DNA from: Aporrectodea caliginosa
Taxonomy: Eukaryota > Annelida > Clitellata > Crassiclitellata > Lumbricidae
Direction of reading: 5' to 3'
DNA length: 64,000 bases
Assembly: GCA_020284085.1 (NCBI GenBank)
Contig: JACEVL010001005.1
Span: 162,698-226,697 of the forward strand
The notes beneath the pieces were generated by a model. It made no database searches and had not been told where the DNA came from. It saw only the letters and a program-made list of their open reading frames with translations. Positions 52,070 through 62,128 of the stretch are shown here, one piece after another; the first letter of the stretch is position 1; each line of letters starts with the position of its first letter. Made by a program: the position numbers and the translations under genes.

Positions 52070-52365
52070 TTAGTTGCATGTAGTGGCATAACACTGGCAT
52101 TCATGACGACTGAAGGAACGGACCACGGCGTTGTGTACGGCGTTGGCCAGACCGCCTGCGGTCGTTGGATCGAAGGAAGGTAAATTAGGATCCAGGTGAC
52201 GGGTCCATACACTGTGAATCTCTGATGCAGAACGGGGAAAGGAGTGAAGCGGGTGATTGTTATCGGCGACTAACTTCAGGCGAAAGGCGCACGAACTGAC
52301 AACGGAAGATTTGGTGAAGAGATAATCTTCCAGGCGCGGTTCATCACTTAGGCAGAAGAACAAAA
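52070..52365 (-). mobile_element. Possible LINE remnant
   Basis: The minus strand encodes DEPRLEDYLFTKSSVVSSCA, FRLKLVADNNHPLHSFPRSA and TRHLDPNLPSFDP. This resembles the C-terminal region of some LINE ORF2 proteins (a CxFRLxL...NHPLH-like block), but the match is from memory and weak. Confidence 0.3.
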
Positions 52366-53030
52366 TGATTCGTGTAGCTGGAATCGATCTTGGACGTGGG
52401 GAACTGGCCTGGATGGTGACATAGGCCGATAACTCACAGGACAGTGGAACGGAGTCGGAAGCTGAGGCTCTGTACCATCTATCACCATGTTACTATGTCC
52501 TGTCTGTTTTGCAGGGCAACCACTGGATCACGAATAGGACCAGAATATTCCTTTAGCTTTATTGTCATTGTCTTTTTGAACGTTCATATATATTATCAGA
52601 ATCCATACGATAGTATATTAGCACAATAAGTTCCATGATAGCGAGAGTAGATTACCACAGCAACGACGAATCACAATTTCTACTCCAATATGCCAAAGCT
52701 ATTTCTATTAGTGTCTCTAGTTATTAAACATAGTCAAATCTTGCCATCGTCTCCTGATGTTATCTAGCACGTCTCTGGGAGGCTGCTCTAGCTGCTACTC
52801 ACTTTTACTATCTCAATGTCTGCTCTCTCTCCAACTGTCTACCACTACTTACAAAAATTATTAAGCTAGTTGTTACTTTAGCCTAAAGGGTGCATGGTGG
52901 ATTCCAATTGGTTGAACTATTTGCCAATTTTGACATTGATTGATTTCATTGGAGCTGAAACGAGATAACTTAATTAAGGTCGGGGTTAGCCTTTCTCCTT
53001 TGGTAAACTCTCTTTTCTGACTAAAACAAA
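52366..53030. other. Unassigned intergenic sequence
   Basis: No feature supported. Confidence 0.35.
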
Positions 53031-53034
53031 TTGT

Positions 53035-53125
53035 AATTGTAATTGTAATCGAACATTTAGGCCTATATAGCGCTGCTAAAAAATCAGCAGCGCTCTCGAC
53101 CTGCTTCAGTGCCGGCCTACTGAGT
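53035..53125 (-). repeat. LINE-C-type tail fragment
   Basis: (TTGTAA)n at 53030-53048 followed on the minus strand by AGCGCTATATAGG and GCAGCGCTCTCGACC. Confidence 0.55.
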
Positions 53126-54585
53126 CGCAACTCATTCAAATCATAGAGATGAATTGTATAGAATACAAGGCCTACAATTACTCTCATAGTATCAATAAGA
53201 CATCGTTTTACAGGCACTTGATAACGGTTCTATATAGCAGTACTTGGTTTTTGAGCGCATCAAAGTATAGGTAACATGGAGGGCGTTAGATAAGTGTACT
53301 GGATTAAATGAATGACTGAAACATTCTTTTAACGTACTCTATTGGTGACATTTGTTCCTTGGTATTTGCAATCTATCTAATTAGCATATCAAGTTCTTGT
53401 ACTTCACCCGAGTAGTAGAGAATTCAATCATTATGCCTTAAGCAGCCATAAACAAACCAGGTATTAAATGTCGCCAGGCTGCCAATTTTTTCCATTTCTT
53501 GCATGTTCATTGTGGCTGCATATGAAACTCCGACAGCTAACTAACACACCGTGGAAACGAAGCACCACTGTCGTCTGGCCTCCTGTAATGACCTGAACAC
53601 GAATTGTAGGTAGGCCTATGCTAGATTGATTCACAGTAACAAATCAACTATAGCGGAAACCCTGTGCTATGCCTTGTTACTGTAAGTATTTCAATCCTAA
53701 TAAAATATTTATATAGCGTTTCTTTAAGAAACACTGATCATAGGCTCTTCTGAACCGACAACACAAAGTCACAATCGCACGAAATGGTTTTAGAGCGCAA
53801 ATGGTAAAAACAGAGAGCTCGAAGTCGAATCCCAGTAAAGAAGAGAGGCAACATCTGTCGAAGAATCATTTGGAATGGAAACCAGAAACGATAGGCTAAA
53901 CATTTGCCGTTTACTTGTTCATGTTAAACTTGCGCTTCTGTACTGCTTCGCCACAGCTCGAATGAAGGAACGTATGAAGGATTTTGAACTGAGCTATGTA
54001 GCAGAATTTAGCCAGTGAAGCTGCATGCATGCAACTGAAGATCTGAGAGACAGACGCCATCTTACTTAAAATAAACGTCTGAAAATCTAAATATAGGCCC
54101 TATGTTGTAATAAGTTATGTTGTAAATTGTAACTTACTGTTTAACGACGTTGTGTCATAATAGAGATGATTAACGTCACCCTTATCCTCGTTCAGGCTTG
54201 GAACTTGAAACGGCAATTACAGAGTTGTAAATATTTAAGTGTTGTTATATCTAGAGTTTTATAAATGTTGGTTATTTAGAATTTCATTCTATTAAACTGA
54301 CATTATAGAAACTTCTATGCACATGCATCCACGCACGCACACATACAAACACACATACATTCGCACTTATATTATTATAAAATTATAGTCTACATATAAT
54401 TATTGGCCTACCTTAATATATCGTACGTAATGACAAGAGCATAGAATTGCCACGATTCCTGTTCAGTGTTCACTCGACAGTATTTTATTGTAAAATATAC
54501 ACGTGTTCGCAATAATTCGCTAAACACCGAAGGGTATTAGTGAACTAATATCCGAGTGATGTAGATGGTATGTACCTCCCTTGGA
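53126..54585. other. Mostly unassigned; LINE tail at 53700
   Basis: A degenerate minus-strand tail (ATTTATATAGCGTTTCTTTAAG) lies at 53705-53735. No other feature supported. Confidence 0.35.
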
Positions 54586-54599
54586 GAATGAACAGAATC

Positions 54600-54692
54600 T
54601 CAACACAAATTTCTGCCTTGGTTGGGATTTGAACATCCGATCTCTCGGTTGACTGTCTTGCACGCATACCACTATACTATCGAGCATTCCCA
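54600..54692 (-). repeat. tRNA-like sequence (SINE head or tRNA pseudogene)
   Basis: Reverse complement shows GCTCGATAGTATAGTGGTAT (A-box region) and GATGTTCAAATCCC (B box), like a tRNA-Asp/Glu. The acceptor arms do not pair well, so a functional tRNA is unlikely. Confidence 0.5.
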
Positions 54693-55496
54693 AATTTGAA
54701 ACTGACACTATAGCCTAATAGCTCGTATTAACACTGAAATTCCCTGCGCGTGTTTTAATGTATAATAATTAATATAACTAATATTGTAAAAAAAATTGCG
54801 TGGAACCATACATTTAGTTTTGTCTGGTTTGGTGCCAATTGAAATGCTCGAATAAAAACAAGGGACAACGGATGTTTCGGACCCCACTTTAAAATGAATG
54901 TAGGCCTAATATAAGGAAGTGAGAGACAAAAAGGACTGCTCTAAGATTACTGGAATACGTAGCAGAATAAGCGGGTCATAGGTTTTTATCACGCAACTGC
55001 CTTTAATATTAGTAGTATTATATTTAATTTATCACGCAAGAGAACGGCTAAGGGTCCATGTTTTAAGGCATATTGACTATTTGTAACAACTTAAAGAGTA
55101 GTTTAACTACTAGCCATTACAGTAACTACCGTCATTACTACTAGAGGCGCTTTATAAATGCCCAGATACAATGCAATACCATTAAGTAGATCTTCAATAA
55201 AGTTTTGCGATTACAAAAGACGTGTCATGAGAATATTAATTAGGCCAGATAACTGCATAAATAATAAATAAGTGATATATAGATAAATGATATCCACATG
55301 CCTTAGTTAAATTACAATCAAGGCTACGTAGCACGAGACTAACTGAAAATTTTTATTGGAATTTCTAAGATTTTTCTGAATTTGGCACAGTTTATTAATC
55401 TCGATGATAATTTTATTTGTGGTATTATCATTGTCAAAATAATTCTTATTGTCAAAAGCTATCTATATAGTCTGATATCTTTTATTGCATTCACAG
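54693..55496. other. Mostly unassigned; SINE tail at 55140
   Basis: AGAGGCGCTTTATAAATGCC with an ATACAATGCAATACC end at 55143-55180 is a tail like that at 40965-41065. No exon before 55497 recognised. Confidence 0.4.
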
Positions 55497-55645
55497 CAGT
55501 TAAGGAAGAAGATGAGCAGCCCTTAAGTGAACCCATAGAGACAACCATTTTCCTAGGCTCGTCATATATGAGGGCGGGTGGCCAGTCCTCTCAAGGGCCG
55601 TTTCATCTTCCCGACAGCGTACGGTCAGATACTCACTATAGCTGA
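55497..55645 (+). CDS. Candidate terminal exon (unassigned or alternative receptor tail)
   Basis: A TTTTATTGCATTCACAG acceptor precedes a frame of 48 full codons to TGA, entered in phase 1. It encodes AVKEEDEQPLSEPIETTIFL, then SSYMRAGGQSSQGPFHLPDS and ends RSDTHYS. Composition is unlike the surrounding AT-rich DNA and looks coding. The phase equals that of the receptor exons 5-7, so it could be an alternative last exon, or belong to a separate gene. Confidence 0.33.
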
Positions 55646-55768
55646 GTTGGTTAGGTGCATTTACGAGCAGTCTGCCCTAAATAAATATCTAGGTCAAACA
55701 TACATGTAATTCGTTACTAACATCCGCCTTGCCAAAATAAAATCCGGTTAACTAAAAGTTAACTTATA

Positions 55769-55930
55769 CAGTGGCGGCGCCAGACATTTTTTGTAACCAG
55801 GACACAGTCAGGGCAGTCATACAAGTAACCAGTGCAGGGGGTGATTTATGGCGTGCGAAAATTCTGGGCATTGCAAAAATTCTGGCAGGGCAACGACCAG
55901 GGCAATGGCTTTTTTTTTACCAGGCCACTC
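55769..55930. mobile_element. hAT-type MITE, 162 bp
   Basis: Perfect 8-bp duplication AACTTATA at 55761-55768 and 55931-55938. Ends CAGTGGCGGCGCC and, reversed, GAGTGGCCTGG. Inside, ATTCTGGGCATTGCAAAAATTC-like words repeat. Non-coding. Confidence 0.8.
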
Positions 55931-55939
55931 AACTTATAG

Positions 55940-56289
55940 TAACATCAGTGTATCAATACAATTCAATTTATTGTTCCCAACAACAACAGCATCATAACAG
56001 TGTAACAGCACATAGTACATGTCAAGCAGTTCGGAGAAACATTAAAATGGGTGGGTAATTGGTTAAAAATTATAATCAACATGACATTGAGCTTGAGGGT
56101 AGTATGCACTAGTGGATCTTAGAATTTGTAGGGAGCAACAGGCACCCAGAAGGGACTAATCCAGCTAGGAGGGAACCTATTTTAGTAAGCAAGTAGTAGA
56201 TATCGTTGCACGAAAACTAGCGTGGAACGTCTATCGTTCATCGTCTTTCACTTAGTCGTCATCATCGTCTACTCAACTGACATCATCTG
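55940..56289. other. Unassigned sequence
   Basis: CAACAACAGCATC simple words near 55980; otherwise nothing recognised. Confidence 0.35.
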
Positions 56290-57084
56290 CTATGTAATAA
56301 TCGAACATCTATAAAGCGCTACTCAGCGATTCAGAGACGCGCCCGACCCAAGTCAGTACTATCGCTGAAAAGTAAAAGGGACTTGAGGCTTTTCCGAAAC
56401 ACGGGAAAAGAAACGCTGAGGAGCTTAAGTCGCAGTTCCGGTAGAAATGATTCTAACTAGAAAGATCTACAAAAGAAAAGCTGCTAGATTGTGTAGTAGC
56501 TTAAACTGGAGAGACAGACGTAGAGAAGATCTTGAGATATGAAGTTGCTACCCCTGCCAAACCGTTGCGCATAAGAGTTAGAAGTTTCAAATGGATGCGT
56601 TGTGGAACAGAAAGCCAGTGGAGAGTTCCCGAATGAAGGCAGTTATGTGGCAAACCTCGGGAGACCCCCAGCCAGGCGGGCAGCAGCGTAAATTATTGAC
56701 TGAAGCTTGTAAATGTTTAGCGAAGAGAGACCAGCGTAGCTGGAGTTGTCGAAGTCAACCCTAGAACATAATCTGATATGGACGAGAGTGGTGACCGCGT
56801 GATGGAATAGCGAGTGACGGATGGTGTGGACTTGATAGAATCATGTTCGAGATACGATTGATATGATCTGAAAACGAGAGAACTGGATCCAGTGTAACAC
56901 TCAGCTCGCGAACTCAGGAAGAATAATGGACGTCTGGGCGCGGAGAAATTCCAAGTCAATCTTGGCTAGTTGGTTTCGACCACCCAGCCAGATGAATTGG
57001 ATTTGATCTGAGGCGAAGACGGTTAGAAGACATCCAAAGGTCCAGCGCCGTGGTTGCCTCAAAGAGCCTCGCGACCATTATATT

Positions 57085-57529
57085 CAACCGACGGAAATAT
57101 GATCACATAGCTACGTGTTGTTCTGCATTGGCTCCCAGTGCCGTACCGCATTGAATACAAACTTGCACTCCTTGTCTTTTAATCCCCACATGGTGCGTCG
57201 CCTGACTACCTTGGCACATTCTGCGTTCGTGTCTCGTCGTCGAAGTGGGTCTCTAAGACGTCTCTCATGACTGAGTTGTAAAGGAGACCTAGACGTGCGA
57301 AGACAAAAAACGTGATTCGGTGACCTAGCTTTCTCGGTGGTCGGACCAAGGTGCTGGAACAGCCTCTCACCTTCAGTCCGTGCCGCAACTGACCAACTCC
57401 AGTTGAGGCTTTCAAGTCTTGTCACAGGACTTACTACTTATCAAAAACGTATCCCTGACAGATGTTTTGATTTGTTAAAGCGCCCTTGTAACGGCATGTG
57501 CTGTGTTACGGAGCTGTAGAAATTGTCGG

Positions 57530-57535
<6 letters not shown>
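57085..57535 (+). mobile_element. LINE-B 3' end, second copy
   Basis: The + strand matches 10110-9670 reversed: RRKYDHIA, VLHWLPVPYRIEYKLALLVF-like and a frame with GPTKVLEQPLT-type remnants, ending TTAAAGCGCCCTTGTAACGG and TGTAGAAATTGTC. The tail passes directly into (ATC)n. Confidence 0.78.
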
Positions 57536-57945
<410 letters not shown>

Positions 57946-58330
57946 CATCAGCTGTAGGTAGTGACTGGGCGATGGATGAATAGGCTTACTGGTGGGCTGA
58001 GACCCCTTGAGAGTGAGTATGCCTGATAGGTCAGCGGTATAGAGTATATATAAAGGAAGATGCCAGAACCGAGCCTTGAAGTAAGCAATATGGGATGATG
58101 GTCCAGGCAGAGCGTGTGGACCCAAAGACTACCAATAGAGAGGACGGACAGAGAGAAACGAGCGGAACCAAAGGGAGCAGAGTCTACAGTTTCTGAAGAT
58201 TTAGACAAACGCCCCAGTAGGATTGTGTGGTCCACAGTGTCAAAGGCGGCACCGACATCGAACCAAGGTGAGAATAGTGACATACCCTTGGTCGACTGCG
58301 CTAAAGACGTCAGAAGAAGACCGCCTCTTC

Positions 58331-59125
58331 AAAGCTGTTATCAACAACCCCGCGCACGTAATATAAGGACTATTACCCCGATTAAACAGACTCCGTCCTC
58401 ACTGCACCCAAATACCCACAATGGCATACTGACAGTTTGGCTAGGAAAACATTTATAATGCGGATGATTTATAATGTAGTTTAACTCCATAGATAGTTAG
58501 AATATTTCGACTTTTATGGTATGATAACCACAAAAGGGACTTCGCCACTGTTTGCTCTCTGTCAGTGCCAATCCCAAGCCTGGATAAAGAAGGAGGGAGA
58601 CGCTAATGATCTTTGCTATCACACAGCGTCGTTAAACTGAAACTACTACTAAAAGGGACTGCATTGTAAACCAAAATTCGGTTATCAATTGGCATAATTA
58701 AGGATACACCTACTTAACTGTTGACCTTCCAATGCACTACATGGCTTCCTCTGTAAGTCTGTGCACAATCATTCATCTTTATTACCATTTCAAGTCATAA
58801 GCTTATATCTATAGTGAGCTTACGGACGAATTATAGCAACATGTAATGAGAGACAACATGCTGACAATTATCCAAGCTTCTAAAACAAGAAGCTATGTTC
58901 GAAGGCAAATGAAGGTTCTGCCAGTTGCCAGCATGTTAAATTAAGCTCTTTAATTGAACAGCTATTTATAATGTCGGAATCACTTTAATAAGCCCCGATA
59001 AACAGGAACGGATGACGCTGATTGTTCTATGCAGCATGTTACAGTAGATCTCTATGCCACATCACGATCCTAGACAAGTCTTTTCTATATTTCGGGCCAA
59101 TGTCAACAGGCATGGTAACATAATT
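58331..59125. other. Unassigned intergenic sequence
   Basis: No coding or repeat feature supported. Confidence 0.35.
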
Positions 59126-59127
59126 AT

Positions 59128-59215
59128 TCATTCGTTCCTTCATTCAAAGGACTTATATAGCGCCCCTCAATATACCTACTCAGAGGCGCTCCCAACCCAA
59201 ATCCGGCGATTAAAG
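59128..59215 (-). repeat. LINE-D/SINE tail fragment
   Basis: ATTCATTCGTTCCTTCATTC, then TATATAGCGCCCCT and CTCAGAGGCGCTCCCAACCC: the LINE-D 3' module on the minus strand. Confidence 0.8.
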
Positions 59216-59325
59216 CAGTTTTGCTTTCAAAACGTACATGCAGCTTTCCAAGTTGTTGTTCTCTTCTTAAAATGGTTACATAAATAAATGATTGATTGGA
59301 ATGATTGAAATGATTGATTGATTAA

Positions 59326-61010
59326 ATGATTAAATTAGAGGATTTTGTCTGTAATGCCATTTTAGTTATGATTATGGTAAATTAGAGGATTTTGTCTGTA
59401 ATGCCATTTTAGTTATGATTATGGTAAATTAGAGGATTTTGTCTGTAATGCCATTTTAGTTATGATTATGGTAAATTAGAGGATTTTGTCTGTAATGCCA
59501 TTTTAGTTATGATTATGGTAAATTAGAGGATTTTGTCTGTAATGCCATTTTAGTTATGATTATGGTAAATTAGAGGATTTTGTCTGTAACGCTATTTTAG
59601 TTATGATTATGGTAAATTAGAGGATTTTGTCTGTAATGCCATTTTAGTTATGATTATGGTAAATTAGAGGATTTTGTCTGTAATGCCATTTTAGTTATGA
59701 TTATGGTAAATTAGAGGATTTTGTCTGTAATGCCATTTTAGTTATGATTATGGTAAATTAGAGGATTTTGTCTGTAATGCCATTTTAGTTATGATTATGG
59801 TAAATTAGAGGATTTTGTCTGTAATGCCATTTTAGTTATGATTATGGTAAATTAGAGGATTTTGTCTGTAATGCCATTTTAGTTATGATTATGGTAAATT
59901 AGAGGATTTTGTCTGTAATGCCATTTTAGTTATGATTATGGTAAATTAGAGGATTTTGTCTGTAACGCTATTTTAGTTATGATTATGGTAAATTAGAGGA
60001 TTTTGTCTGTAATGCCATTTTAGTTATGATTATGGTAAATTAGAGGATTTTGTCTGTAATGCCATTTTAGTTATGATTATGGTAAATTAGAGGATTTTGT
60101 CTGTAATGCCATTTTAGTTATGATTATGGTAAATTAGAGGATTTTGTCTGTAATGCCATTTTAGTTATGATTATGGTAAATTAGAGGATTTTGTCTGTAA
60201 TGCCATTTTAGTTATGATTATGGTAAATTAGAGGATTTTGTCTGTAATGCTATTTTAGTTATGATTATGGTAAATTAGAGGATTTTGTCTGTAATGCTAT
60301 TTTAGTTATGATTATGGTAAATTAGAGGATTTTGTCTGTAATGCTATTTTAGTTATGATTATGGTAAATTAGAGGATTTTGTCTGTAATGCTATTTTAGT
60401 TATGATTATGGTAAATTAGAGGATTTTGTCTGTAATGCCATTTTAGTTATGATTATGGTAAATTAGAGGATTTTGTCTGTAACGCTATTTTAGTTATGAT
60501 TATGGTAAATTAGAGGATTTTGTCTGTAATGCCATTTTAGTTATGATTATGGTAAATTAGAGGATTTTGTCTGTAATGCTATTTTAGTTATGATTATGGT
60601 AAATTAGAGGATTTTGTCTGTAATGCTATTTTAGTTATGATTATGGTAAATTAGAGGATTTTGTCTGTAATGCTATTTTAGTTATGATTATGGTAAATTA
60701 GAGGATTTTGTCTGTAATGCTATTTTAGTTATGATTATGGTAAATTAGAGGATTTTGTCTGTAATGCTATTTTAGTTATGATTATGGTAAATTAGAGGAT
60801 TTTGTCTGTAATGCTATTTTAGTTATGATTATGGTAAATTAGAGGATTTTGTCTGTAATGCTATTTTAGTTATGATTATGGTAAATTAGAGGATTTTGTC
60901 TGTAATGCCATTTTAGTTATGATTATGGTAAATTAGAGGATTTTGTCTGTAATGCTATTTTAGTTATGATTATGGTAAATTAGAGGATTTTGTCTGTAAT
61001 GCCATTTTGG
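59326..61010 (+). repeat. 47-bp satellite array, 36 units
   Basis: Unit: TAAATTAGAGGATTTTGTCT + GTAATGCCATTTTAGTTATG + ATTATGG. I counted 36 copies with almost no divergence except at one site: TGCCAT, TGCTAT or CGCTAT. Units 1-19 are mainly TGCCAT, units 20-23 and 27-33 TGCTAT; CGCTAT occurs at units 6, 14 and 25. Period 47 does not keep a reading frame. The near-identity points to recent expansion. Confidence 0.98.
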
Positions 61011-61290
61011 TAGTTAAGATTATGTATTCATTTGTCAATGTGATTTTATGTTTTTATTCTTTATGTTTTTTTAGCCCAAGGCTTACTCCACTTTAAGTAT
61101 CTATTGGCTGTCTTTCTTTTCCTACGTGTACTTTTTTACATGTTTAGGTGTCCTTATTTAGCAGGATCCATGATCCATTCTGGGCCTCCGTGCAGCCAAT
61201 ACATGTCAAACCGTTGCCTTATTGTTTCATTGTTCGTTTTCTCTTCTAATGGTTACAGAAATAAATGATTGATTGAATGATTGAAGTTAA
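61011..61290 (+). mobile_element. LINE 3' UTR with (TGAT)n-type tail
   Basis: AATGGTTACAGAAATAAATG followed by ATTGATTGAATGATTGAAG at 61250-61285 repeats the words just before the satellite (59267-59325: AATGGTTACATAAATAAATG, ATTGATTGG). The same retroelement end therefore occurs on both sides of the array. Confidence 0.55.
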
Positions 61291-62124
61291 AGAGCAACAT
61301 AATTATCTTAAGGGAGGTTATTTCACGTGATCGGTCCGACGTCTGAAAACACGACGTTGCCTCTTTTGATGTGCGCGCAAAGGAACAACAAGTTCACCTC
61401 GAGATGAAGCGTAAAGATTTTCGCCACCAGCCAAACCTGAGGGGCAACAAAGTTTGTGCAAGTAGGCAGAGGCGTTCCCTGACTAGCACCGCCAAACCCA
61501 TACCAAAATCCTAAATTGAATGCGCTCTTAAACAGGAAGCCAATGAAGCACATCACGCTGGTAAAATTTGAGATACCACCATCAAGCCTTGCAGCTGTCA
61601 TAAATGTGAACATCTAACGCAACCAGGATCCTTGTCTCATATTAGTCTGAAAATAAATGTTTGACTAGGCCTGGGTAATTGTATAACGACATCGTTTTTA
61701 ATTTCATGTCAAATGACTAGCACAGAAATTGCCTAACTGTGATTAGACCATAAAAATTATGTGCAGTATGAGTGTATGCAGGCCTATTCTCATTAAAGTT
61801 TAGGGCATATCATTTAGAAAGCAGGCTAGTTCTTCACCCACAGTAGCTCAGGCTGGTGGTATCACGTGGTGATTCCTAAAAATAAAGTGGCCATATTGGT
61901 GACTGTTTGTAATAAGAGAGTGACACATTTTGCCTATGCAGCCTATATTGCGCACTTTCCTGTGCCGATTTACTCAGCTACTTCCCATTGCTTTGACCTA
62001 ATAATAATAATAACTTTTAGCGCTGTTATCATAATGTCCATCAATGTCGCTTTAAGGGAAAAAAATCGCAGTCAAAAATCATAATCTAATAGAATAGCCT
62101 CTATTAATCCATTTGACTCTTCTA
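61291..62124. other. Unassigned; possible LINE trace
   Basis: AAGCCAATGAAGCACATCACGC at 61540-61560 resembles the LINE-D GGAGCCAGTGAAGAGTGTCGC segment, hinting at an old minus-strand LINE. No clear domain. Confidence 0.3.
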
Positions 62125-62128
62125 TTAA

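Noticed and set aside
59326..61010. CRISPR-like array
   Set aside because: Units are contiguous 47-bp repeats without variable spacers, in an animal genome.
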